Below are positions 36,268 through 43,566 of a stretch of DNA of 64,000 nt, in pieces. Source of the DNA: Pseudomonadota bacterium (lineage in GTDB: Bacteria > Pseudomonadota > Gammaproteobacteria > Steroidobacterales > Steroidobacteraceae); contig JAKCDC010000003.1 of the NCBI GenBank assembly GCA_021838635.1, forward strand, positions 82,956 through 146,955, given 5' to 3'. Each line of letters begins with the position of its first letter. The first letter of the stretch is position 1. A program made the position numbers and the translations under genes. A model generated the notes under the pieces. It was not told the origin of the DNA. It searched no databases and worked only from the letters and a program-made list of their open reading frames with translations.

Positions 36268-36308
36268 TTTACGGGCGGCCCGGGCCGTGTATCATGATAG
36301 CGCTACCA
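36268..36308 (+). promoter_or_regulatory. Promoter with xyl operator before the unknown secreted protein
   Basis: TTTACG (36268-36273), 16 bp, TATCAT (36290-36295), then the near-perfect operator TGATAGCGCTACCA (36295-36308), 28 bp before the start codon. It is almost a copy of the GH3 promoter layout, 35 kb away. Confidence 0.72.
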
Positions 36309-36336
36309 ATTCTACCCGACCAAAGAGGGGGTCGTC

Positions 36337-38241
36337 ATGTCCAAGTTCCGGCAGTCTCTTGCCGCCGCACTGGTCCTGCTTTGGGCCGCGACCGCCTGGG
36401 CGGCGCCCGCGCCGTACCGCAATTTCAAGGTCACCGTGTACATCCCGGTGCGCGTCGTCAAACGCATGGCGCGCGATCCGGCCTGGATGCGCTCAAGCTG
36501 GCGCACCATCGCCAGCCGGTTGCACGTCGATCGGGTGTTCATCGAGAGCTACCGCGCCGGCGACAGCGCCACCGGCGCCGAGCTGGCGCGCGTGAAGCAC
36601 TTCTTCCTCGCGCATCACGTCGCGGTGGCCGGCGGGATGGCCATGCTCGGCCCCGGCGGCAACGGCCAGTTCAACACACTCGATTACGCGCTGCCGAAGG
36701 ATCGGGCGCTGACGCGGCGCATGGCCGCGCTCACCGCACGACACTTCAATGAGTTCGTGCTCGACGATCTGTACTTCTTCAACACCAAGAGTCCCGCGGA
36801 CATCGCCGCCAAGGGCTCGCGCACTTGGTCGCAGTACCGCATGCAGACCATGGACGAGGTGTCGCGCGAGCTGATCTTGAAGCCCGCCAAGGCGGCCAAT
36901 CCCAAGGTGCGCGTCATCATCAAGTTCCCGAACTTCTACCCCTCGTTCCAGGGCATGGGATTTGACCTGGTGAACGAGCCGAAGATCTTCCCGGAGATCT
37001 GGACGGGCGATGAGACCCGCTACGCACCGAGCACCGACCAGCAGCTGCTGCCGTACGAGAGCTACGAGATCTTCCGCTACTTCGAGAACATTGCACCGGG
37101 ACGCAATGGCGGCGGTTGGGTCGATCCGATCGCCATGCACAACCTGGACCGCTACGCCGAGCAGCTCTGGGACACCATTCTCGCCAAGGCACCGGCGATC
37201 AACCTGTTCGAGTATACGAATCTGCTGCGGGTGGCCAACCCGAAGAACCGCAGCGCCTGGCAGTACCTGCCGACGACCTTCAACTACTGGCAGATGCTGC
37301 GCGAGTGCTGCGGCCTGCCGGGCCGGCCCGGTGCGAAGCAGGCGCGGCTCGCGGACGTGGCCGCCTACGCGCTGCGCAAAGTCGACCGCATCGCCGGGGC
37401 GCTCGGTCAGCCGGTCGGCCTCGCCACCTACCGGCCGCTCGACTCCAGCGGGGAAGACTTCCTGCCCGAGATGCTCGGCATGGTGGGGATCCCGATCGAG
37501 ATGTTCCCGCACTGGCCGCACGCCAAGACCGTCCTGCTCACTGAAGCGGCCCGACACGACCCGCACATCGTGGCAGAGATCGAAGCGCATCTGCGCGCCG
37601 GCGGGCACGTCATCATCACCTCGGGCCTGCTGCGCGCGCTGCAGCACCGTGGCTTCAACCAGATCACCGACATGCACGTCACTCACTTGATCGCCGCCCC
37701 CACCCGCTACGTGGCGGGCTTCGGTTTCGGCGCCGGAGTGATGCTCGGCAAGAGCCGCCCCATCCTGTTCCCGCTGATTCACTTCTACACCAATGAGGAC
37801 TGGGCGGTGGTGCGCGGACTCGATGATCGGGGCGGGGTGCCTCTGCTGCTGATGGACCACTACGGCAAAGGCGAGCTGTACGTGCTGGACGTGCCCGAGG
37901 AGCAGAATGACTTCTATTCCCTGCCGCCGCGCGTCCTTGATGCACTGCGCCGCTTCCTCACCCCCGGTCTGCCGGTGCGGCTGGAAGGACCCGCCAACGT
38001 CAGCCTGTTCGAGTACGGCAATGGCACCTTCGTCGTGCAGTCCTTCCGCAATCACCCCGTCGCCGTGCGAGTGATCGGCGGCTTCGCCCGCATTCAGCGC
38101 CTGACCAACGGAGTCGTACTCGGCGGCGAGCCGGTTCGACACGGAGGCCCGTTCGCTGCGCGCCCGGGTACTCCGGCGCGCTTCGGGTATGAGCTGCGCA
38201 TCGAACCGCACAGCTTCGTCGCCTTTCGCGAACTGCACTGA
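36337..38241 (+). CDS. Secreted protein of unknown function, candidate glycoside hydrolase
   Basis: I do not recognise a named family. The 634-residue product has a clear signal peptide (cleaved after ATAWA, about residue 22). Residues 30-330 look like an (alpha/beta)8 barrel: strand-like segments end in acidic or aromatic residues (VDRVFIESYRAGD; NEFVLDDLYFFN with Asp143/Asp144; VRVIIKFPNFYP; INLFEYTNLL). Residues about 360-510 resemble the glutamine-amidotransferase-like domain found in beta-galactosidases (LPEMLGMVGIPIEMFP; IEAHLRAGGHVIITSG). A beta-rich C-terminus follows. The xyl operator just upstream implies a role in hemicellulose use. A giant hairpin starts at its stop codon. Confidence 0.75.
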   Translation: MSKFRQSLAAALVLLWAATAWAAPAPYRNFKVTVYIPVRVVKRMARDPAWMRSSWRTIASRLHVDRVFIESYRAGDSATGAELARVKHFFLAHHVAVAGGMAMLGPGGNGQFNTLDYALPKDRALTRRMAALTARHFNEFVLDDLYFFNTKSPADIAAKGSRTWSQYRMQTMDEVSRELILKPAKAANPKVRVIIKFPNFYPSFQGMGFDLVNEPKIFPEIWTGDETRYAPSTDQQLLPYESYEIFRYFENIAPGRNGGGWVDPIAMHNLDRYAEQLWDTILAKAPAINLFEYTNLLRVANPKNRSAWQYLPTTFNYWQMLRECCGLPGRPGAKQARLADVAAYALRKVDRIAGALGQPVGLATYRPLDSSGEDFLPEMLGMVGIPIEMFPHWPHAKTVLLTEAARHDPHIVAEIEAHLRAGGHVIITSGLLRALQHRGFNQITDMHVTHLIAAPTRYVAGFGFGAGVMLGKSRPILFPLIHFYTNEDWAVVRGLDDRGGVPLLLMDHYGKGELYVLDVPEEQNDFYSLPPRVLDALRRFLTPGLPVRLEGPANVSLFEYGNGTFVVQSFRNHPVAVRVIGGFARIQRLTNGVVLGGEPVRHGGPFAARPGTPARFGYELRIEPHSFVAFRELH

Positions 38242-38291
38242 GCACCGCCCCGGCGGGGCCGCCCTCCGGGCGGTGCCGCCGGGGCGGTGCT
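38241..38291 (+). terminator. Large GC hairpin between the secreted protein gene and gph
   Basis: A perfect 16-bp stem (38241-38256 with 38276-38291) encloses a second hairpin (CCGCCC, TCC, GGGCGG). It begins at the last base of the stop codon and ends 11 bp before gph. No U-tract follows, so it may attenuate rather than fully stop transcription. Confidence 0.6.
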
Positions 38292-38302
38292 ACAGTAACC
38301 GG

Positions 38303-38965
38303 ATGTCCATATCGCTAGTTATTTTCGATCTCGACGGCACGCTGATCGACAGCGCCCGGGACCTGGCGCATGCCGTCAACGGCATGCTCGCCGGGTACGG
38401 CTGTCAGCCGCTGGCACTGTCCGAGGTGCGCGCGATGATCGGCGATGGCATGCGCAAATTGGTCGAGCGGGCCCTGGCTGCGCGCGGCCTCGCGACCGGC
38501 GAGGCCGCGGCTGCCGAACACAGCGTGCTGCAGCGCTACGGCGCCGAACCGGTACGCGAAACGGTCCTCTATCCCGGCGCTCGCGCGGCGCTGGAGCGAC
38601 TGCATGCCGCAGCGCTCGATCTGGCGATCTGCACGAACAAGCCCGAGCACCTCACCGCTGCGATCCTCAACCAGCTCGACCTCGCCGACTTCTTCCGCAG
38701 CGTCGTGGGCGGGGACACTCTGCCCTACCGAAAACCCGATGGGCGGGTGCTGCGGGACATGCTGACGCATTTTTCGGCCGCGCCGCCCGACGCGCTGATG
38801 GTCGGGGACAGTGAGGTGGACGGAGCCGCGGCGGCCAATGCAGGCGTGCCGCTCGTCCTGATGCGCAACGGCTATCGGCGCGGACTCATCGAGCACATTC
38901 CCCATCTGGCCGCGATCGAGAGCCTGCAGGAACTTCCCGCCCTGATCGACTCGCTACAGCGCTGA
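38303..38965 (+). CDS. gph: Phosphoglycolate phosphatase (HAD family)
   Basis: A 220-residue HAD phosphatase from ATG 38303. The longer frame from 38189 runs through the upstream gene and its hairpin. Motif I is VIFDLDGTLIDSARD with the nucleophile Asp, motif II ICTNKPEH, motif III around LPYRKPDGRVL, motif IV MVGDSEVDGAAAANAG. The helical cap fits Gph, which clears 2-phosphoglycolate made during DNA repair. Other small-phosphate HAD substrates are possible. Confidence 0.85.
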   Translation: MSISLVIFDLDGTLIDSARDLAHAVNGMLAGYGCQPLALSEVRAMIGDGMRKLVERALAARGLATGEAAAAEHSVLQRYGAEPVRETVLYPGARAALERLHAAALDLAICTNKPEHLTAAILNQLDLADFFRSVVGGDTLPYRKPDGRVLRDMLTHFSAAPPDALMVGDSEVDGAAAANAGVPLVLMRNGYRRGLIEHIPHLAAIESLQELPALIDSLQR

Positions 38966-38989
38966 CAGACCGCGGCGGCCCGCGACCGC

Positions 38990-39751
38990 TCAGCCGAGCG
39001 TGCCAAAGAACAGCAGCGTCTTGTAGGGAAAGACGACCTGGCCGTCACGCTGATGCCGCTCGAACACCTCGCGCAGACCGGCGAGCAGCGGCGCATGATC
39101 CGGATGTCCGGGCTCGGGCACGTACGAGGACGACATGGCCCGACCCTTCAGCCCCTCGAAATCGAACACCTGCTGATTGGCGAAGACCCGGCACTCAGGC
39201 TCACGGCCAAAGAAGCGCAGCATGGTAGGCCCGTACGCCCGCATGCTGCGCACCTGGTCGTACTCCGGCGCATAGCGGCGCAGCAGCGCCTCGTAGTCGG
39301 CCTGCAGTGGCGCCGGGTCGTCGGTGCGCTCGTTCCACAACAGCGCCACCTGCCCGCCCTCGACCAGAATCCGCAGCGCCTCGTGCCGTGTCTTCTGCGG
39401 ATCGAACCAGTGGAAGGCCTGCCCAGCGGTGAACCAATCGACGCTCTGCGATGCGAGCGTCGTCGCCTCGGCGGTACCCGCCACGCTGGTGAATCCCGCG
39501 CGGCCGCCGAGCGACTGCTCGGCCGCCTCGCGCATATCGCGATTCGGCTCGACGGCCCAGACCCGCAGCCCCGCCTCGAGCAGCTGCGCGGTGAGGATCC
39601 CGGTGCCCGAACCGACATCAGCGACACGAGTCCCCGGTACCAGTCCACGCGTCTCACGCAGGAACTGCAACGCAGCACGGGGATACTGCGGCCGATACTT
39701 CACGTAATCGGCGACGCGACTGGAAAAGCGCTGAGTGGAATCTACGGTCAT
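38990..39751 (-). CDS. Class I SAM-dependent methyltransferase
   Basis: A 253-residue protein with motif I VADVGSGTGILTAQLLEAG, a following acidic strand end VWAVEPNRDM, and the post-core segments SVDWFTAGQAFHWFD and VALLWNERTDDPAPL, typical of the UbiE/Methyltransf_11 group of small-molecule methyltransferases. Substrate unknown. It converges with gph, with a 24-bp gap, and no partner genes are adjacent. Confidence 0.85.
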   Translation of the reverse strand: MTVDSTQRFSSRVADYVKYRPQYPRAALQFLRETRGLVPGTRVADVGSGTGILTAQLLEAGLRVWAVEPNRDMREAAEQSLGGRAGFTSVAGTAEATTLASQSVDWFTAGQAFHWFDPQKTRHEALRILVEGGQVALLWNERTDDPAPLQADYEALLRRYAPEYDQVRSMRAYGPTMLRFFGREPECRVFANQQVFDFEGLKGRAMSSSYVPEPGHPDHAPLLAGLREVFERHQRDGQVVFPYKTLLFFGTLG

Positions 39752-39879
39752 TCCCCATTATACGGCCGGCCCCTGGCGCGCGGGCGTGAGTGCGGAGCAC
39801 GGCACGGTCACAGGAGTGGCGTGCGGATTCCTCCACATGGTTCACACTCGGTTCAGGGCAAACATGCGAAACTTCCCCA

Positions 39880-39985
39880 CGCACCGGTGCTGAGCGTGGT
39901 TCCCGGACGGCGCAAGATTCTCCCCGTGCGCCACCCTTTATTGAGCCTCGTCCCGGATTCGAGCCACCTCGCCCGGTGCGCCTTC
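39880..39985 (+). ncRNA. Candidate small RNA, copy 1 (diverged)
   Basis: Outer stem CGCACCGG (39880-39887) with CCGGTGCG (39973-39980), inner stem GGCGCA (39909-39914) with TGCGCC (39927-39932). The inner loop contains UCUCCCC, complementary to Shine-Dalgarno cores. TTCA repeats lie at 39841 and 39852 and an extended -10 (TGCGAAACT) 8 bp before the stem. There is no U-tract, so this copy may be degenerate. Confidence 0.45.
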
Positions 39986-40110
39986 CCTCCCTCCTGAAGA
40001 CACGCCGATGCACCCGCACATCGGCCATGCCACTGTGCTCGGGTTGTACCACACGGGTGGGATTCCGACGATTCACGCTGAGTTCAGTGCATCGCTGCGA
40101 CACTGACTGT

Positions 40111-40213
40111 GCACCGGAGCCACGTGCGGCTCCCGGACGGCGCAACGCCCCCCCTCGTGCGCCACAGTGTTTTGACTCGTCCTGGATGTGAGTCGCTTGC
40201 TCCGGTGCTTTTT
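40111..40213 (+). ncRNA. Candidate small RNA, copy 2
   Basis: Predicted promoter: TTCA at 40072 and 40083, extended -10 TGCGACACT ending at 40104, so the transcript should start near 40111. That is the first base of the outer stem GCACCGGAGC (40111-40120), which pairs with GCTCCGGTGC (40199-40208) followed by TTTTT. Inner stem GGCGCA (40139-40144) with TGCGCC (40158-40163) presents the loop ACGCCCCCCCUCG. A third small stem (GACTC with GAGTC) lies between them. Confidence 0.6.
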
Positions 40214-40315
40214 CCCCGCCCACCACCACCACACCGTGACCGACCCGGCATTGCGTGCACACTTTTTTTCAGCCGATTCACGCTGAGTTCAGCGCATCGC
40301 TGCGACACTGACTGC

Positions 40316-40418
40316 GCACCGGAGCCGCGTGCGGCTCCCGGACGGCGCAACGCCCCCCCTCGTGCGCCACAGTCTTTTGACTCGTCCTGGATGTGAGTCG
40401 CTTGCTCCGGTGCTTTTT
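40316..40418 (+). ncRNA. Candidate small RNA, copy 3
   Basis: Near-identical to copy 2, 103 nt with the same boundaries: outer stem 40316-40325 with 40404-40413, then TTTTT, the same inner hairpin and C-rich loop, and the same upstream TTCA repeats and extended -10. The few differences lie outside the paired bases. Confidence 0.6.
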
Positions 40419-40519
40419 CCCCGCCCACCACCACCGCACCATGACCGACCGGGCATTGCGTGCGCACTTTTTTTAGCCGATTCACGCTGAGTTCAGCGCA
40501 TCGCTGCGACACTGACTGT

Positions 40520-40621
40520 GCACCGGAGCCGAGTGCGGTTCCCTGGACGGCGCAGTTACTCCCCGTGCGCCACAATTCTCAGACGGGTCCTGGATTTGGG
40601 TCGCCCCGACCGGTGCTTTCT
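40520..40621 (+). ncRNA. Candidate small RNA, copy 4
   Basis: Promoter elements are identical to copies 2 and 3. Outer stem shortened to GCACCGG (40520-40526) with CCGGTGC (40610-40616), followed by TTTCT. The inner GGCGCA/TGCGCC stem is kept but its loop reads GUUACUCCCCG, different from copies 2 and 3 and again containing CUCC. Stem conserved with loop changed is the pattern of a functional RNA. Confidence 0.5.
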
Positions 40622-40631
40622 CTCCCCCCCA

Positions 40632-40674
40632 AAATGCAGACGGGGTTCGCCAGTGGCGAACCCCGTCTGCATTT
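40632..40674. terminator. Perfect 20-bp bidirectional terminator
   Basis: Arms 40632-40651 and 40655-40674 are exact inverted repeats around a 3-base loop, with an A-run on one side and a T-run on the other, so it can act in both directions. It ends the lipoprotein gene on the minus strand and insulates it from the small-RNA array. Confidence 0.85.
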
Positions 40675-40707
40675 CACAGCGGCGGTGACCCGCAAGCGGG
40701 CCGTGGA

Positions 40708-41412
40708 TTATTCGCCGACGGCCTGCGGAGCGAAGTTCACCGTAGTGGTCCAGGTGGGCACCTGGGTTGAGTTCGTGGTGATGGCAAGCTTCACAGTGGC
40801 CTTGCGGTCACGCGAGGCCAGCACGACCCCCGTCTGCGTGTCGCAGGACGCCGCAATCGGGAAGGTGCTGACGATGCGCACTGCCTTGGCGGCCAGCACA
40901 TCGGCGCGGCTGCTGCTGGCTGGCTCGATCTTAGCGCCGGTGATGTTCGTGTCCTGCGCCGTCGCGAACTCGTAGTTCACCGCACCCTGCCACACGCCGC
41001 GCTTCGGTGCGCCCGCAGTGCTGATGACCGCATCCTTGGTGAGCGGCGGCTGGGTCAGCTGGACCTCGATCGGTTGCGCCGGGAAGAGCTTCTGGCGCGT
41101 CGCCATGCCCTGCAGGCGCCACACCGCCAGATACTGCACCGGGAAGCTGCTCTTGCAGCGCACCGGGTACATGGTGCGGAACTGGGTGCCGGTGCCGTCC
41201 GAGTGCAGCGGCACCTTGCCGCCGCCGCCGACCTGGAACAGATAAATCGGCTGACTGACCAGGGCGCCGGACTTCACCGTCGCCGAGATCGGATACATGC
41301 CGATGTCCGGATTGGCCTGGATCTGTGTCGGCGTCTGGTTTTGCACCTTGACGCCGCAGCCCGCCAACGCCAGCGCTGCTACACCGATTGAAAAACGAGC
41401 TACCTGACGCAT
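40708..41412 (-). CDS. Lipoprotein of unknown function
   Basis: ATG 41412 follows a strong GGGAGGCGGC ribosome site and gives 234 residues with a lipoprotein signal (MRQVARFSIGVAALALAGC). I do not recognise the mature domain. It is rich in beta-prone segments, has two possible disulfide cysteines (PVRCKSSFP; AASCDTQTG), and includes FQVGGGGKVPLHSDGTGT. No hydrophobic helix follows the lipobox. It is monocistronic, bounded by a terminator on each side. Confidence 0.75.
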   Translation of the reverse strand: MRQVARFSIGVAALALAGCGVKVQNQTPTQIQANPDIGMYPISATVKSGALVSQPIYLFQVGGGGKVPLHSDGTGTQFRTMYPVRCKSSFPVQYLAVWRLQGMATRQKLFPAQPIEVQLTQPPLTKDAVISTAGAPKRGVWQGAVNYEFATAQDTNITGAKIEPASSSRADVLAAKAVRIVSTFPIAASCDTQTGVVLASRDRKATVKLAITTNSTQVPTWTTTVNFAPQAVGE

Positions 41413-41538
41413 GCCGCCTCCCTCCGAGACGCGATTTTGTGAACGAAATCGACCCAATGCCAATTTCGGAGTCTGACAACTAATTGCGACACTGACAAGA
41501 GTCTCGAGCGTAACCGGAACCAAGGCCGTAAAACAAAA

Positions 41539-41573
41539 GGCCGGGTCCCGCGCCAAACGCGGAATACCCGGCC
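41539..41573 (-). terminator. Terminator after the small basic protein gene
   Basis: An 8-bp stem (41539-41546 with 41566-41573) carries an inner CCGCG/CGCGG stem. On the minus strand it is followed by TTTTGTTTT. It lies 20 bases after the stop of the gene at 41593. Confidence 0.8.
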
Positions 41574-41592
41574 CTGGCGCGACAGGCGACGC

Positions 41593-41796
41593 CTATTTTT
41601 TCTTGCGTGCGCCGGCCCGCTTGGCCGCCCGGAAGGAAATTCCAGCGCGCATGGCCTTCTGCTGCACCGCGGCCGGGGTACGGCCGAGCTTCTTCGCCAC
41701 TTCAGTCGTCGGAGTGCCCGCCTTCGCGAGCGCCTTCAAAGTCTTCAGTTCACTGGCGCTCCAGGACGCGCCATCGTTCGGGGGACGTTTCGCCAT
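41593..41796 (-). CDS. Small basic GcrA-like helix-turn-helix protein
   Basis: From ATG 41796 the product is 67 residues and strongly basic, ending AKRAGARKKK. An upstream in-frame start at 41844 has no support. Its core (SWSASELKTLKALAKAGTPT, then EVAKKLGRTPAAVQQKAMRAGI) follows the pattern W-x(4)-L-x(2)-L-G-x(3)-IA-x(2)-LG-RT-x-AV-x-K of the GcrA N-terminal/Myb-SANT-like DNA-binding motif. GcrA itself is a cell-cycle regulator in Alphaproteobacteria. Whether this fragment-sized protein binds DNA or RNA is inference. It has its own terminator. Confidence 0.8.
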   Translation of the reverse strand: MAKRPPNDGASWSASELKTLKALAKAGTPTTEVAKKLGRTPAAVQQKAMRAGISFRAAKRAGARKKK

Positions 41797-41952
41797 TATA
41801 GACTCCCAAATACACCCAACTACAGGGTTTCGGGAGCGGATCATACACGTATTTTAATGCCCGTCCAACTTCTTTCAGCCAACGTGTTGTAGGAATGGCG
41901 CGCCGGTGTTCCGCGAATGTGACAGGTCAGAATGGCGGCCAAAACAGGAGTT

Positions 41953-41986
41953 GTCGGCCGTCTCCGCCGCAACGGAGACGGCCGAC
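41953..41986 (-). terminator. Terminator after ahcY
   Basis: A perfect 14-bp stem (41953-41966 with 41973-41986) with a 6-base loop starts 8 bases after the ahcY stop on the minus strand. CTGTTTTGG follows. Confidence 0.75.
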
Positions 41987-41993
41987 GCCGCTG

Positions 41994-43415
41994 TCAGTAG
42001 CGGTAATGGTCAGACTTGTAGGGACCCGATCGGTCGACGCCGATGTAACGCGCCTGCTCATCGCTGAGCTCGGTCAGCTCGGCGTTGAACTTGCTCAGCT
42101 GCAGCCGCGCAACTTTCTCATCGAGCCGCTTCGGCAGAACGTACACGCCGACCGGGTATTTCTCCGGATTGCAGAATAGCTCGATTTGTGCCAGCGTTTG
42201 ATTCGCGAAGCTCGCGCTCATCACGTAGCTCGGGTGCCCGGTGGCGCAGCCGAGGTTCACCAGGCGACCCTCGGCAAGCAAAATCATACGCCGCCCGTCC
42301 GGGAAGATGACGTGATCGACCTGGGGCTTGATGTTCTCCCACGTGTAGCGGCGCAGGCTCGCCACATCGATCTCGTTGTCGAAGTGCCCGATGTTGCACA
42401 CGATCGCGTTGTGCTTCATGCGCACCATATGCTCGTGCTTGATGACATGCAGGTTGCCAGTGGCGGTGACGAACATGTCGGCCTTGTCGGCCGCATAGTC
42501 CATGGTCACCACCCGGAAACCCTCCATGGCCGCCTGCAGCGCGCAGATCGGGTCGATTTCCGTCACCCAGACCTGGGCGGCGAGCGCCCGCAGTGCCTGG
42601 GCGCACCCCTTGCCCACGTCGCCGTAGCCGCACACCACGGCCACCTTGCCCGCCACCATCACGTCCGTGGCGCGCTTGATGCCGTCCACCAGCGACTCGC
42701 GGCAGCCGTACAGGTTGTCGAACTTGCTCTTGGTCACCGAGTCATTGACGTTGATGGCCGGGAACGCGAGCCGCCCCTCCTTGGCCATCTGGTAGAGCCG
42801 GTGCACGCCGGTGGTGGTCTCCTCGGTCACGCCACGGATGTGCCCGATGCGCGCGGAATACCACTTGGGATGCTGGGCGAGCTTGGCGCGAATGGCTGCG
42901 AACAGCGCCTTTTCCTCCTCGCTGCCGGGATTGGCGATCACGGCCGGATCCGCCTCGGCGCGCACCCCGAGATGCATCAGCAGCGTCGCATCCCCGCCGT
43001 CGTCGAGGATCATATTGGTGTAGTGACCGTCCATCCACTCGAAGATACGGTGCGTGTAGTCCCAGTAATCCTCGAGCGTCTCGCCCTTGAAGGCGAACAC
43101 CGGAGTGCCGCGCGCGGCGATCGCCGCAGCCGCGTGGTCCTGCGTCGAGTAGATGTTGCAGGAGGCCCAGCGCACCTGCGCGCCGAGGGCCTGCAGCGTC
43201 TCGATCAGCACGGCGGTCTGGATCGTCATGTGCAACGAGCCGCTGATGCGCGCCCCGGCGAGCGGTTGGGCGGACGCATATTCCTGGCGGATCGCCATCA
43301 AGCCCGGCATTTCCGTCTCGGCGATCAGGATTTCCTTGCGGCCCCAGTCGGCAAGTGACAGGTCGGCAACTTTGCTGTCCGTGGGCCGCGCGGCCGATTT
43401 AAGAGTGGCGTTCAT
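41994..43415 (-). CDS. ahcY: Adenosylhomocysteinase (SAH hydrolase)
   Basis: Splits S-adenosylhomocysteine into homocysteine and adenosine, relieving product inhibition of methyltransferases. ATG 43415 gives 473 residues, matching the family; the frame upstream is the riboswitch leader. Conserved stretches: the NAD site [19 protein letters not shown]-equivalent [26 protein letters not shown], and the C-terminal [10 protein letters not shown]. It is preceded by an SAH riboswitch and lies downstream of metK. Confidence 0.97.
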   Translation of the reverse strand: MNATLKSAARPTDSKVADLSLADWGRKEILIAETEMPGLMAIRQEYASAQPLAGARISGSLHMTIQTAVLIETLQALGAQVRWASCNIYSTQDHAAAAIAARGTPVFAFKGETLEDYWDYTHRIFEWMDGHYTNMILDDGGDATLLMHLGVRAEADPAVIANPGSEEEKALFAAIRAKLAQHPKWYSARIGHIRGVTEETTTGVHRLYQMAKEGRLAFPAINVNDSVTKSKFDNLYGCRESLVDGIKRATDVMVAGKVAVVCGYGDVGKGCAQALRALAAQVWVTEIDPICALQAAMEGFRVVTMDYAADKADMFVTATGNLHVIKHEHMVRMKHNAIVCNIGHFDNEIDVASLRRYTWENIKPQVDHVIFPDGRRMILLAEGRLVNLGCATGHPSYVMSASFANQTLAQIELFCNPEKYPVGVYVLPKRLDEKVARLQLSKFNAELTELSDEQARYIGVDRSGPYKSDHYRY

Positions 43416-43437
43416 GGTAATTGCTCCAATGGGTTCA

Positions 43438-43530
43438 TTGAGCGCCGTGTGACACACAGTCGGGCCGCTCGAGCCTGGCAGGTGGCAGCCGAAGAACGGC
43501 CGCCGGCCCGTCGCAACGCTCCTCGAGTAG
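43438..43530 (-). ncRNA. SAH riboswitch in the ahcY leader
   Basis: On the minus strand the leader contains CGAGGAGCGTTGCGACGG, then GCCAGGCTCGAG, then ACGGCGCTCAATG, in the order and spacing of the conserved SAH riboswitch (Rfam SAH_riboswitch) blocks. GAGCG near the 5' end can pair with CGCTC at the 3' end to form P1, and GCTCG lies where the pseudoknot strand is expected. High SAH should raise ahcY expression. It ends 22 bp before the ahcY start. Confidence 0.9.
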
Positions 43531-43566
43531 CGCCGTGCCGCCGCACTGTGCGACGGCAATTGAGTA

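Larger units (their letters stand above)
39839..40640 (+). repeat. Four tandem repeat units (about 230, 205, 204 and 163 bp)
   Basis: Units start near 39839, 40069, 40274 and 40478. Units 2 and 3 are nearly identical, 1 and 4 diverged. Each begins with TTCAC-N6-TTCAG (11-bp phase), then TGCGAMACT, then an RNA-like block bounded by GCACCGG and CCGGTGC. The block has an inner GGCGCA/TGCGCC stem in all copies. Units 2 and 3 share an extra 90-base tail. The 205-bp period is not a multiple of three, which argues against a coding repeat. No gene lies between 39752 and 40707. Confidence 0.85.

Noticed and set aside
39654-40575. Minus-strand open frames with repeated peptide GAQSVSQRCAELSVNR
   Set aside because: They come from reading the DNA repeat backwards. 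Unit length 205 bp shifts the frame between copies, and conservation follows RNA-like stems rather than codons.
39839-40640. A CRISPR array
   Set aside because: Only four units, each about 204-230 bp with long internal homology and no short repeat-spacer pattern, and no cas genes nearby.
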